Positions 16,872 through 25,106 of a DNA stretch of 58,148 nt are shown in pieces. The first letter of the stretch is position 1. The number at the start of each line of letters is the position of its first letter. The position numbers and the translations under genes are program-made. The notes below the pieces were generated by a model. That model was given only the letters and a program-made list of their open reading frames with translations, ran no database searches and was not told the origin of the DNA. The stretch is from Pseudomonas sp. IPO3778 (GTDB taxonomy: Bacteria; Pseudomonadota; Gammaproteobacteria; Pseudomonadales; Pseudomonadaceae): contig NZ_JACARC010000053.1 of NCBI RefSeq assembly GCF_013386825.1, positions 1 through 58,148 on the forward strand. Reading direction: 5' to 3'.

Positions 16872-17073
16872 TCAACTCCTCCACCAACTCATCCATCCGG
16901 TCGGCGATTTTCGGTGTGGTCGACAACACAAAGCCTTTCTGCGTGCCCACATAGGTCTCGACGATATACAGCGTGTCGCCCACATCCAGCCCCAACTCCT
17001 GCAAGGCTTCGTCTGGCAGGCGAATGGCGCCGTCGCCGTCCCAGTCTTCGATCGTGACGCGTTTACTGTGCAT
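16858..17073 (-). CDS. AbrB/MazE/SpoVT-type DNA-binding protein, orphan
   Basis: 71-aa protein with a swapped-hairpin AbrB-type fold: RVTIEDWDGDGAIRLPDEAL followed by GLDVGDTLYIVE, the 'h-x-h-P-x-x-h-L-x-h-x-x-G-D' pattern of MazE-like antitoxins. Family members either neutralise a MazF/PIN toxin or act as transcription factors. No toxin gene lies next to it: one side is a GNAT, the other a GST, neither of toxin type. A GGGAAG ribosome-binding site lies 6 nt upstream of the ATG. Probably a small autonomous regulator; the C-terminal tail (KIADRMDELVEELSHKP) is helical and charged. Confidence 0.82.
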   Translation of the reverse strand: MHSKRVTIEDWDGDGAIRLPDEALQELGLDVGDTLYIVETYVGTQKGFVLSTTPKIADRMDELVEELSHKP

Positions 17074-17143
17074 GATGGCTTCCCGTTGAACGATTGAACG
17101 GCCTAGCCTAACACCTCAACCCACTGCCAGGAGGCTCGGCACC

Positions 17144-17764
17144 GTGTACACCCTTTACGGAACCCAAGGCACCGGCTCGTGCATCATCGAAATCGCCCTG
17201 CAGCGTTGCAGTGTTGAGTGGCGTCAGGTTGACGCCTGCTCCTGGGAGCACAGCGCGGGCAGCGAGGCCCTGGCGCGGATCAACCCGCTCAAGCAAATTC
17301 CTACCCTGCAACTGCCCGATGGCAGCGTGTTGACCGAAAGTGCGGCGATCCTGATTCACCTCGGCCTGCAATTTCCTGCCTCCGGCCTGCTGCCCGAGGC
17401 GCCTACCCAAGTCATTCGTGGCCTGGTGTACATCGCGGCCAACTGTTATTCGGCGATCGGCATCATCGACTACCCGGAACGCTGGACCGACAGCGCCGAA
17501 GCGCAGCAGCATGAACAGCTGGTCAGCGGCACCCGTCGCCGCCTGCATGGGGCCTGGGAAGTGTTTGCCGATCAATTTGCCGATCAACTGTTCACCCCGG
17601 CGCAGGGGCCGAATGCACTGGGGGTCATGGCTGCGGCGGTGTCGCGATGGGCGGGAGGGCGTGAGGCGCTACAGCAATCGCGGCCTGGGTTCGCCCGGGT
17701 GCTGGCACAGGTGGATACCGACCCCGACGTAGCGCCGGTGTTTGCCCGACACTGGCCGCGGTGA
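17144..17764 (+). CDS. Glutathione S-transferase family protein
   Basis: 206-aa GST-fold protein. The N-terminal thioredoxin-like domain reads YTLYGTQGTGSCIIEIALQ and contains the cis-proline KQIPTLQLPDGSVLTESAAIL, quoted in part as IPTLQLPDG and LTESAAIL. The helical C-terminal domain starts near residue 90. The start codon is GTG with CAGGAGG 9 nt upstream. These enzymes conjugate or reduce electrophiles with glutathione; the substrate here is unknown. Transcribed alone, diverging from the AbrB-like gene. Confidence 0.85.
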   Translation: MYTLYGTQGTGSCIIEIALQRCSVEWRQVDACSWEHSAGSEALARINPLKQIPTLQLPDGSVLTESAAILIHLGLQFPASGLLPEAPTQVIRGLVYIAANCYSAIGIIDYPERWTDSAEAQQHEQLVSGTRRRLHGAWEVFADQFADQLFTPAQGPNALGVMAAAVSRWAGGREALQQSRPGFARVLAQVDTDPDVAPVFARHWPR

Positions 17765-17928
17765 GCATCCGCAATCAAAAGAAACAATGAGGCGTAAGGT
17801 GGCTAAACGCCTTGCTTCGCGGGCGTCCTGACCTACGCTTTCTGAAGTTGTCGTAGGAATCATCCTTGAATTTGACTGTCGCAGACATGAAACTCAAGAA
17901 CCCTGCATCGAATTCAAAGGAGGTGTGC

Positions 17929-18510
17929 ATGCTCATCCGGTCGCTGACCCTGGCTACCTTGATGGCTTTTACGGGGCCGCTGCTGGCCGCGGATGATCTC
18001 AATCCGCTCAAGCAGGACCTGGGCAAGTCACGCCCGTTGGTGGTGGTGGAACTCGACTCCGGTAACCCGACGTTGGCCACCCTCAAGAAACAGCTGGACG
18101 AGCCTGCCAACAAGCAGTCCTTTGAAGAGCGCAACATGGTGCTCTACACCGTGTCCTTCGGCAGCATCGGTGCCGAGGGCGAGAAGTTCGCCAAGGACGC
18201 AAAGGACAACAAGAAGCTCGCGCCGCCTGAAACCAACGCGCTGATCCGTGCACTCAAGCTGGGTGCCGGCAGTGGCACCAAAGTGATTCTGGTGGGCAAG
18301 GACGGCGAGAAGAAACTCGAGAAGACCGTGCCGCCGGACACCCTCAACCTGGCGGATTTCTTCAGCGCGATTGACCAGATGCCCCAGGCGGAAAAGGACC
18401 TGGCTGCCCCGGCCGAGCCTGAACCCGCGGCCCCGGCGGCTGCCAAGCCTGGCGCCAAGGCCGGCAAGAACACCAAGCATCCAGCGCCCCAACCGGCACT
18501 GGATGATTGA
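17929..18510 (+). CDS. Exported DUF4174-type protein with Ala/Pro/Lys-rich tail
   Basis: 193-aa secreted protein. A signal peptide covers residues 1-20 (LIRSLTLATLMAFTGPLLA, cleavage before ADDL). The central domain (about 25-140) looks like DUF4174, a thioredoxin-like fold without the CxxC pair, and contains RPLVVVELDS, TVSFGSIG and KVILVGKDGEKKL. The last 45 residues are low-complexity Ala/Pro/Lys (AAPAAAKPGAKAGK). The start has a perfect AAGGAGG box, and an upstream in-frame ATG lacks a signal peptide. Function unknown; it lies just before, but is not clearly part of, the iron-signalling operon, being separated by a hairpin and a Fur box. Confidence 0.82.
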   Translation: MLIRSLTLATLMAFTGPLLAADDLNPLKQDLGKSRPLVVVELDSGNPTLATLKKQLDEPANKQSFEERNMVLYTVSFGSIGAEGEKFAKDAKDNKKLAPPETNALIRALKLGAGSGTKVILVGKDGEKKLEKTVPPDTLNLADFFSAIDQMPQAEKDLAAPAEPEPAAPAAAKPGAKAGKNTKHPAPQPALDD

Positions 18511-18514
18511 ACAC

Positions 18515-18544
18515 CCGCAAGTGGCCGCCAGCCGGCCCTTGCGG
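18515..18544 (+). terminator. Hairpin after DUF4174 gene
   Basis: CCGCAAG/CTTGCGG 7-bp stem with a GC-rich, partly self-pairing interior, 4 nt after the stop codon. No U-run; candidate only. Confidence 0.4.
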
Positions 18545-18576
18545 TAGAAACTTGCAGCGCTGGCGTCATGAGTCAT

Positions 18577-18593
18577 ATGATAAGCGTTATCAT
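18577..18593 (+). promoter_or_regulatory. Fur box upstream of ECF sigma gene
   Basis: ATGATAAGCGTTATCAT, two perfect 7-nt arms matching the core of the Fur consensus, 20 nt before the sigma-factor ATG. It predicts that the sigma/anti-sigma pair is expressed only when iron is scarce. Confidence 0.75.
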
Positions 18594-18613
18594 TTGCACT
18601 CTGCGCGCCTTTC

Positions 18614-19126
18614 ATGTCCCCGACTCCTGCGACAACTCCCACTGACCTGGCCACGCTTTACCAGCAGCAACACCGCTGGTTGCAGCAGTGGCTGTGGCGT
18701 CGCTTGAATTGCTCGCAGAGCGCCGCCGACCTGGCCCAGGACACCTTCCTGCGCTTGCTCGCCAAGAACCAGCCGCTTGAAGTCCTGGCGCCCCGCAGCT
18801 TTCTGGCCAAGGTCGCGCAGAGCGTGCTGTCCAATCACTTTCGCCGGCAAAAACTCGAAAAGGCCTATATGCAGGCCCTGGCCCTGTTGCCGGAAGAGTC
18901 GGCCCCCAGCGCCGAAACCCAGTGGATCCTCCTCGAAACCCTGGCTGCCCTCGACGAAGTACTCAGCCGCCTGGCGCTGCCGGTGCGCCAGGCATTCCTC
19001 TGGTCGCAACTCGATGGCCTGAGCCACGGCGAAATTGCCGAGCGCCTCGGCGCGAGCATCACCACGGTCAAGCGCTACATCGTCAAGGCCGGCGCCCAGT
19101 GCATCCTGCTGGACAGCCAGCGCTGA
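18614..19126 (+). CDS. FecI-like ECF sigma factor (iron starvation)
   Basis: 170-aa sigma-70 family protein of the extracytoplasmic-function type. Region 2 contains SAADLAQDTFLRLLA and FLAKVAQSVLSNHFRR. Region 4 contains LALPVRQAFLWSQLDGLSHGEIAERLG with a helix-turn-helix at HGEIAERLGASITTVKRY. As in FecI and its relatives it should direct RNA polymerase to the receptor gene when released or activated by FecR. Its stop codon overlaps the ATG of the fecR-type gene (TGATG), so the two are translationally coupled. A Fur box lies just upstream. Confidence 0.93.
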   Translation: MSPTPATTPTDLATLYQQQHRWLQQWLWRRLNCSQSAADLAQDTFLRLLAKNQPLEVLAPRSFLAKVAQSVLSNHFRRQKLEKAYMQALALLPEESAPSAETQWILLETLAALDEVLSRLALPVRQAFLWSQLDGLSHGEIAERLGASITTVKRYIVKAGAQCILLDSQR

Positions 19127-20085
19127 TGAAACCTTCGCCACTGTCCCTGGAGGTGGCCGAGCAGGCCATGCATTGGCAACTGGAATTGCAATCGCCGGAT
19201 GTCAGCGAACAGACCCGTGCCGCCTGGCTTGCCTGGTGCCAGCAAGACCCGGCCCATGAGCTGGCGTGGCAGCATTCGCAACGATTTTTTCAGCGCATGC
19301 ACGACGTGCGTGCGCCGGCTCACCAGGCCTTGGTGAATGCGGCACTGCTGCCGGCTTTGTCGCGGCGCCGGGTGATCAAGAACCTTGCGCTGCTACTGGC
19401 AGCCGGCAGCGTGGCATGGGCGGCCCGGGATACACCCTTGGTGCAGCACTGGACCAGCGAGTACAGCACCGGTGTCGGCGAACAATGGCGTATCGACCTG
19501 GCGGACAACACCGAAGTCCAGCTCAATACCGACACGGCCATCGACGTGAAATACACCGAGGACGTTCGGCAGATCAGCCTGTTGCGTGGCGAAATCCTGG
19601 TGCTGCCCAACCCGGCGGATACGCGCCCCCTGTGGGTAAAAACCGCCGAAGGCCTGACCCGTGCCACCGCCAGTCGCTTCAGCATTCGCCAGCGTGGTGG
19701 CTTCACCCAACTGGGCGCCGACCAGGGTGTGCTTTCGGCGCAAATCCCCATGGGCACCATCAGTCTGCAACCCGGGGAAATCATCAGTTTCGACGCTAAC
19801 ACACTGCTGGCTCGCAGGCCCCAGCGCGACGGCGAACTGGCTTGGAGTCGCGGCATGCTGGTCGCCCAGGGGCGGCGCCTGGAAGACTTCCTCCATGAAC
19901 TGAGCCGCTACCGGCGTGGCCACCTGGCCTGTGATCCGGCCGTGAGTGACCTGCGGGTGTCCGGCACATTTCCGTTGGGCGACACCGACCGCATCCTCAC
20001 GACACTGGGGCAAACCCTGAAGCTGGACGTGGCCCATTTCACGCGTTTCTGGGTCACCTTGAAGCCGCGCCGTCACGCGGTCTGA
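19126..20085 (+). CDS. FecR-family anti-sigma / signal-transducing membrane protein
   Basis: 319-aa FecR-type regulator. The N-terminal cytoplasmic domain (DUF4880-like, about 8-60) contains AWLAWCQQDPAHELAWQH and binds the sigma factor. A single membrane segment lies near 85-100 (LALLLAAGSVAWAA), preceded by SRRRVIK. The periplasmic FecR domain follows with VGEQWRIDLADNTEVQLNTD, given in part, and SRFSIRQ. The C-terminal part (RVSGTFPLGDTDRIL) is an STN-like domain that contacts the receptor. In this family regulated proteolysis of FecR activates the sigma factor. Placed between sigma and receptor genes exactly as in fecIRA-type systems. Confidence 0.93.
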   Translation: MKPSPLSLEVAEQAMHWQLELQSPDVSEQTRAAWLAWCQQDPAHELAWQHSQRFFQRMHDVRAPAHQALVNAALLPALSRRRVIKNLALLLAAGSVAWAARDTPLVQHWTSEYSTGVGEQWRIDLADNTEVQLNTDTAIDVKYTEDVRQISLLRGEILVLPNPADTRPLWVKTAEGLTRATASRFSIRQRGGFTQLGADQGVLSAQIPMGTISLQPGEIISFDANTLLARRPQRDGELAWSRGMLVAQGRRLEDFLHELSRYRRGHLACDPAVSDLRVSGTFPLGDTDRILTTLGQTLKLDVAHFTRFWVTLKPRRHAV

Positions 20086-20169
20086 ATTTATTTTTTGCCC
20101 GAGGGTGGTCCGTTTGCGTTTCTCACGAGACTCGTATCCCCAGAAGCCAACTTTACTGGGGAGCAAGGT
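20086..20169 (+). promoter_or_regulatory. Spacer before receptor gene, candidate ECF promoter
   Basis: 84-nt gap between the fecR-type gene and the receptor ATG. It starts with a T-rich stretch and includes GAGGGTGGTCCGTTTGCG and ACTCGTATC. In fecIRA-type loci the cognate ECF promoter lies here. No confident -35/-10 can be assigned by eye. GGGGAG precedes the receptor start. Confidence 0.3.
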
Positions 20170-22590
20170 ATGCAAGCGCGGCAACCGATACGTACAACAT
20201 TGAAGAAGACATTGGCCGTTGCAATGGTTCGGGGCATTGCCGGCCTGACCATGGCAGCACCGGTGCTGCTGGCGCCGGCGTGGGTACAGGCGGCTGAGCA
20301 ATACAGGTTCGATATCAAGCCGGGTTCCCTGGCGGGTGCGCTGAACCAGTTTGGCCAGGTCACGCATATCCTGCTGTCGTACCCGGCGGCGCTCACCGAG
20401 GGTAAGACCAGCGCCGGCCTGCAAGGGCTGCATGACCTGGACAGCGGCCTGGCGATCCTGCTCGGCAGCACCGACCTGCAAGCCGTACGCGGCAGTGGTG
20501 AAAGCTATTCCCTGGAGCCGCGCCCCACCGGCGGGGCCTTGCAGCTGGGCACCGTGTCAATCTCCGGCAAGGCCCCGGGCTCGACCACCGAGGGCACCGG
20601 CTCCTACACCACCCAGTCCTCCAGCAGCTCGACGCGCCTGAACCTCACTCCCAGGGAAACCCCGCAATCGCTCACGGTGATGACCCGCCAACGCCTGGAC
20701 GATCAACGCCTGAGCACCCTCAGCGATACCCTCGACGCCACTCCTGGCATCATCGTATTGCGCGACGGCCTGGGCTCGGAAAGCGACGGCTATTTCTCCC
20801 GGGGGTTTCAGATCCAGAACTTCGAAATCGACGGCGTGCCCACCGTCACCCGCATGGACAACTACACCCAAAGCATGGCCATGTACGACCGGGTGGAAAT
20901 CGTGCGCGGCGCCACCGGTCTGATCAGCGGCATGGGCAACCCCTCGGCCACCATCAACCTGATTCGCAAACGCCCGACGGCGCAAGCCCGGGCCAGCGTG
21001 ACGGCCGAGGCGGGTAACTGGGACCGTTATGGCAGCGGCTTCGACGTGTCCGGCCCGCTGACCGAGACCGGCAACGTACGCGGGCGGCTGGTGGCGGACT
21101 ACAAGACCGAACACGCCTGGATCGACCGCTACAAACAGGAAACCCAACTGCTCTATGGCATCACCGAATTCGACTTGAGCGAAGACACGTTGCTGACCCT
21201 GGGCTTCAGTTACCTGCGCACCGACGTCGACTCGCCGGCCCGTTCCGGCTTGCCCACACGCTTTGCCGATGGCTCGCGAACCAACCTCGGCCGCTCGCTG
21301 AACACCGCGCCGGCCTGGTCCTACAATGATCACGAACAAACCAGTTTCTTCACCTCCATCGAGCAGAAGTTCGATAACGGCTGGAGTGCCAAAGCCGAAT
21401 TCACCCACAGCGAAAACCAGTTCGACGAGGTCTTCAATTACGTCAACGGTTCCCTCAACAGTGACGGCAGCGGCACCACCCAGTTGCCGGTGCGTTTCTC
21501 GGGCACCCCGCGTCAGGACAACCTCGACCTTTATGCCACCGGGCCGTTCGACTTGCTGGGGCGCGAGCATGAGCTGATCGCCGGTGTCACCCTGTCCAAA
21601 TACCGCGAAAGCGTGCCCAGCTATGGTGGCTGGCACTACGACTATTCCGGCTCGCCGGCGGGCGCGATCGACAATCTGTTCACCTGGGATGGGCATTCGG
21701 CCAAGCCTGACTTCAACGTCACCGGCAAATCCTCGGCAGACGAGAGCCAGTACGCGGCGTACCTGAGCACGCGGCTGCGGGTCACCGATGACCTCAGCGT
21801 GATCCTCGGCAGCCGGGTGATCGACTGGAAGCGTGAAACCCGGGACCGGCCGTATGTGGGCGATGCGACCCGTACCGATGAATCGCAAACCGGGGTCTAC
21901 ATTCCTTACGCCGGGGTGGTGTATGACCTCACCGAGCACTGGTCGGCGTACGCCAGCTACACCAAGATTTTCAACCCCCAGGCGACGTGGGTGCGGGACA
22001 TCAACAACAAGCCCCTGGAACCGATGGAGGGCAAAGGTTACGAGGTGGGGCTCAAGGGCAGCTTCTTCGATGAGCAGCTCAACACCAGCCTGGCCTTGTT
22101 CAAGCTGGAACAGGACAACCTGGCGATCTGGATCGATACCCCGGGCGGCAATACCTATCGCAACGAGAAAGGCACCACCACCGAAGGCGTGGAGCTGGAA
22201 CTCAGCGGTGAACTCGCCGAAGGCTGGCAAGCCTCCGCCGGCTACGCATACGCGGTGAGCACCGATGCCGACGACAAGCGCATCGTCACCACCTTGCCGC
22301 GCCAGAGTTTGAAGACCTTCACCACGTACCGCCTGCCGGGTGATTTGAACAGGCTCACCGTGGGCGGTGGGGTGAACTGGCAGAGCAAGGTGGGGGAGGA
22401 CCTGCACACCTTCAGCCAAGGCAGCTATGCGATCGCCAACCTGCTGGTGCGCTACGACATAACGCCCAAGCTGAGCACGTCGGTCAACCTCAACAACCTG
22501 TTTGACCGGGAGTACCTCAGCTACGCGGGCAACCACGGGATGTATGGTGCGCCGCGTAACCTGATGACCAGCCTCAAGTACGACTTCTAG
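20170..22590 (+). CDS. TonB-dependent ferri-siderophore receptor with N-terminal signalling domain
   Basis: 806-aa outer-membrane transducer. A signal peptide ends near residue 41 (AWVQA). The STN/secretin-TonB signalling domain lies at about 45-95 (YRFDIKPGSLAGALNQFGQV quoted in part as KPGSLAGALNQFG). A TonB-box-like GTVSISGKA precedes the plug domain with TPRETPQSLTVMTRQRL, FSRGFQIQNFEIDGV, VEIVRGATGL and SATINLIRKRPT. The barrel closes with RNLMTSLKYDF. The STN domain plus the sigma/anti-sigma genes just upstream define a cell-surface signalling system. The NLIRKRPT plug end is typical of pyoverdine/ferrioxamine/coprogen-type receptors, so a hydroxamate or pyoverdine-type ligand is a guess. 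Ends in a strong terminator. Confidence 0.94.
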   Translation: MQARQPIRTTLKKTLAVAMVRGIAGLTMAAPVLLAPAWVQAAEQYRFDIKPGSLAGALNQFGQVTHILLSYPAALTEGKTSAGLQGLHDLDSGLAILLGSTDLQAVRGSGESYSLEPRPTGGALQLGTVSISGKAPGSTTEGTGSYTTQSSSSSTRLNLTPRETPQSLTVMTRQRLDDQRLSTLSDTLDATPGIIVLRDGLGSESDGYFSRGFQIQNFEIDGVPTVTRMDNYTQSMAMYDRVEIVRGATGLISGMGNPSATINLIRKRPTAQARASVTAEAGNWDRYGSGFDVSGPLTETGNVRGRLVADYKTEHAWIDRYKQETQLLYGITEFDLSEDTLLTLGFSYLRTDVDSPARSGLPTRFADGSRTNLGRSLNTAPAWSYNDHEQTSFFTSIEQKFDNGWSAKAEFTHSENQFDEVFNYVNGSLNSDGSGTTQLPVRFSGTPRQDNLDLYATGPFDLLGREHELIAGVTLSKYRESVPSYGGWHYDYSGSPAGAIDNLFTWDGHSAKPDFNVTGKSSADESQYAAYLSTRLRVTDDLSVILGSRVIDWKRETRDRPYVGDATRTDESQTGVYIPYAGVVYDLTEHWSAYASYTKIFNPQATWVRDINNKPLEPMEGKGYEVGLKGSFFDEQLNTSLALFKLEQDNLAIWIDTPGGNTYRNEKGTTTEGVELELSGELAEGWQASAGYAYAVSTDADDKRIVTTLPRQSLKTFTTYRLPGDLNRLTVGGGVNWQSKVGEDLHTFSQGSYAIANLLVRYDITPKLSTSVNLNNLFDREYLSYAGNHGMYGAPRNLMTSLKYDF

Positions 22591-22599
22591 GGGCCGCAG

Positions 22600-22625
22600 G
22601 CCTGGGGTTTATGCCCCAGGCTTTT
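22600..22625 (+). terminator. Rho-independent terminator of the receptor gene, shared with pslL end
   Basis: Perfect 8-bp stem GCCTGGGG/CCCCAGGC, 6-nt loop and TTTT tail on the + strand, 10 nt after the receptor stop. The loop contains the stop codon of the convergent pslL, so the hairpin also marks the end of the psl operon. Confidence 0.75.
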
Positions 22626-23673
22626 CCCCGGCCACCACCGGCGCCTTGCGCACCGGGAACGGGAAGTAGAAAAACCGCAGGAAGGCCACCCGCTTGATCA
22701 CTTCGCCGATCATCAACGGCACCACCACCGCCACCACCAGCCCGATAAACGCCGCCGCCACATCCGGCAACCCCAGGTGCTGCAGCAGGGCAATGGTCTT
22801 GTGCTGGATCTCGCCGTGGAAAATCAACAGGATCAGTGTCGACTGTCCGATGTAAGTCATGGCGCGGGTCAGCACCGCAGACGTCATCATCAACCCGGCC
22901 AGCGCCCAGCAGATGTACACACCGATCACCGCCAGGGCACTCGTCCACAGCCAATGGTCATAGCGGCGTTGAGCCAGGTCCATGGTGTCCCAGGTCGGGA
23001 TGAAAATCGCGAAGTACACCACCAGCGCCACCACCATGCTCAGCAGCGAACTCTGGTGTTTGCGCAGAATGTCCCGCAGCAGGTAGCCGAGGATGAAATA
23101 GGTGCTGCTGATCAGCGTCACGTCCAGGCTGAAGGGCAGCCCCGGCATCGTCCAGGTCTGGCCGCCGATGGTGATCGGTACCTGCCAGAACCAGTCCAGG
23201 GTCCAGACCCCCAGCAGCAACTGCACGCCCACCACCACGCAACTCCACACCAGGGACAGGCCCAGGCGTTGCATCAGCCGCAGCATCACCCAGCCAAACA
23301 GTATCGCTACCCAGAAGTGCGGCAAAAACCACAAGGCCTGCCACGGCAGGGTGTCCACCGAGGCGTAGAGCACGCCACCAATGTCGGGCAGCAGCGGTTG
23401 GCCGCGCAGGATGTCGCGCACCAATACGTACACCAGCATCGTGGTGAAGAACGGCTTGAGCAGGGCATCGGCCTTGCGCACCGCCATTTCAACAAACGGC
23501 TGCTCGGGCTTGAAGAACACCCCGGAGAGGAAGAAGAACAGCGGCAGGATGAAGACCGCGAGTATCGGGTACAGCAAGTTCGGGGAATGCTCCACGAACC
23601 AGCCGTGCCCGAACACGATGATCAGGATGCCAATGCCCTTGGCAATATCCATTTGAATCCAGCGTTTTTTCAC
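22609..23673 (-). CDS. pslL: PslL-like integral-membrane acyltransferase
   Basis: 354-aa acyltransferase-3 family membrane protein with about ten hydrophobic helices. Its N-terminus, WIQMDIAKGIGILIIVFGHG, contains the conserved 'D-x-x-K/R-G-h-x-I-x-x-V-h-x-H' motif with the catalytic-type histidine. Such enzymes O-acylate polysaccharides or their lipid-linked precursors at the inner membrane. Last of twelve leftward genes in the order of the P. aeruginosa psl operon, where pslL also follows pslK. The pslK-pslL gap is 15 nt. An acyl decoration of the polymer is inferred; donor and site are unknown. Genes matching pslM-pslO do not follow. Confidence 0.85.
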   Translation of the reverse strand: MKKRWIQMDIAKGIGILIIVFGHGWFVEHSPNLLYPILAVFILPLFFFLSGVFFKPEQPFVEMAVRKADALLKPFFTTMLVYVLVRDILRGQPLLPDIGGVLYASVDTLPWQALWFLPHFWVAILFGWVMLRLMQRLGLSLVWSCVVVGVQLLLGVWTLDWFWQVPITIGGQTWTMPGLPFSLDVTLISSTYFILGYLLRDILRKHQSSLLSMVVALVVYFAIFIPTWDTMDLAQRRYDHWLWTSALAVIGVYICWALAGLMMTSAVLTRAMTYIGQSTLILLIFHGEIQHKTIALLQHLGLPDVAAAFIGLVVAVVVPLMIGEVIKRVAFLRFFYFPFPVRKAPVVAGEKPGA

Positions 23674-23688
23674 CTGACTGCTCCCACT

Positions 23689-25104
23689 CTATAAATCTGC
23701 CTTGCGCCACGGCTTGAGCCACAGGCCCATGCCCAGCAACACCACGGCCCCAGCCAGGGTGCTCAACCCCAGCTGCAGCCAAATACCTTGAATCCGAAAC
23801 AACACCAACGCGGCCAAACCCATCACCAGCCCACTCAACACCCAGTGCCACTTCCAGGGCAGGGCGCCGAGCAAGCCCTGGCGTTGCATCAACAGCAACG
23901 CGGTGCACAGCACCCCGGCGAGGGCGGCGAGCGGGATGCCCGCCAGGCCAAACACAAACGGCAGCACACCCAGCAACAATACGTTCACCAGGCTCCCCAA
24001 CAGCTCGCAACGCAGCGGCTGGCGGGTGTCGCCGGCGGCATAGGCGTAGCGCGCCAGCAGGGCATTCCAGGCGCCGAACACCAGCGGCACGGCGAACCAG
24101 GCCAACAGCAGCGGCAACGGCGAATCCACCGACTGCGCCGGCAGCAGCAACCCCACCAGGCTTGGCGCCGCCGCCACCAGGCCGACGCCGGCCGGCAGGG
24201 TCAGCAGGCTGGCGGTTTCCACGCCGCGCTTGAGCAGGGCCAGGCGCTCATCGCCCTGGCGGCGGCTCATCATGCCCAGCAGCACCTGGTTAAGGCTCAT
24301 CAGGGCAATCAACGGCAAGTTCATCAGCTTGCGGGCCAGGTTGACCCAGGTCACCGCGCCTTCACCCAGCAAGGACGCCACCAGCCGTTCAATCAACGCC
24401 AAACCCTGGCTGGCGCCGTTGCTTAAAAGCAGCGGGCCTATGCGTGCGCCCAGCTCGCGTAATTCCAGTGTTGAAGCCCTCAGCCGCCACGGCCGCCAGC
24501 CCAGGCGCAGCATCGACGGCAACAGCGCCAGCGGCATCAGCAGGCTGCCGGTGAGGCAGGCCAGTGCCAGCGAGTGCGGTTGCGTGGCGGTACCGGCGAG
24601 GGCAAGGTAGGTCACCGGTGGCAGGTTGAACAGCAACGAGCCGAGCCCTGCGACCACAAAGCGCTCGTTGGCCTGTAGCGGGATACTGAACAGCGCATGC
24701 AGCATCAGCCCCGGCACGCTCCAGGCGAGAATCTGCAAGTTGCTGCTGGCGAGGCTGGTGGCCGTCGCCGCCAGCCCCGGGCCGAGCAGTTGCACCAGCC
24801 ATGGCGCCAGCACCGTCAGCAGCAGGCTGGTCACCAGGGCGATCAGCAGTAGCGCCGGGAACAACACCGCCAGCCAGTCCAGGCGCTCGCCGTCCTTGCG
24901 TTGCAGGTACAGCGGCAGGGCGGCGGCACTCAGCACCCCCCCGGCCAGCGACATGCGCAACGCTTCGGGCAAAAACAGCGCGATCAGAAACGCATCGCTG
25001 CGCTCGCCCGCACCCCAGGCCGCCACCAACAACCACTCACGGGCAAACCCGAGGCACAGCCCCAGCAAGGTCGCCAGGGTCAACCAGAACGCCGATCCCA
25101 GCAT
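23689..25104 (-). CDS. pslK: PslK-like MurJ/MviN-family lipid flippase
   Basis: 471-aa polytopic membrane protein of the MurJ/MviN branch of the MOP exporter superfamily. It starts LGSAFWLTLATLLGLCLGFAREWLL, which contains the family's 'G-x-x-R-E' element, and has AWGAGERSDAFLIALFLPEAL followed by alternating hydrophobic helices to the end (about 12-14). In the psl operon PslK is thought to flip the lipid-linked repeat unit across the inner membrane. Spaced 2 nt from pslJ. An essential MurJ gene would normally lie beside ribF or rpsT, not here, so a polysaccharide role is the better reading. Confidence 0.87.
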   Translation of the reverse strand: MLGSAFWLTLATLLGLCLGFAREWLLVAAWGAGERSDAFLIALFLPEALRMSLAGGVLSAAALPLYLQRKDGERLDWLAVLFPALLLIALVTSLLLTVLAPWLVQLLGPGLAATATSLASSNLQILAWSVPGLMLHALFSIPLQANERFVVAGLGSLLFNLPPVTYLALAGTATQPHSLALACLTGSLLMPLALLPSMLRLGWRPWRLRASTLELRELGARIGPLLLSNGASQGLALIERLVASLLGEGAVTWVNLARKLMNLPLIALMSLNQVLLGMMSRRQGDERLALLKRGVETASLLTLPAGVGLVAAAPSLVGLLLPAQSVDSPLPLLLAWFAVPLVFGAWNALLARYAYAAGDTRQPLRCELLGSLVNVLLLGVLPFVFGLAGIPLAALAGVLCTALLLMQRQGLLGALPWKWHWVLSGLVMGLAALVLFRIQGIWLQLGLSTLAGAVVLLGMGLWLKPWRKADL

Positions 25105-25106
25105 GC

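Noticed and set aside
16858..17764. Toxin-antitoxin pair made of the AbrB-like protein and the next gene
   Set aside because: The neighbouring gene is a GST on the opposite strand and shows no MazF, PIN or RelE features.
20557..22536. 659-codon open frame antisense to the signalling receptor
   Set aside because: Shadow of the receptor gene; the amino-acid mix is Ala/Val/Gly/His-rich with no motif.
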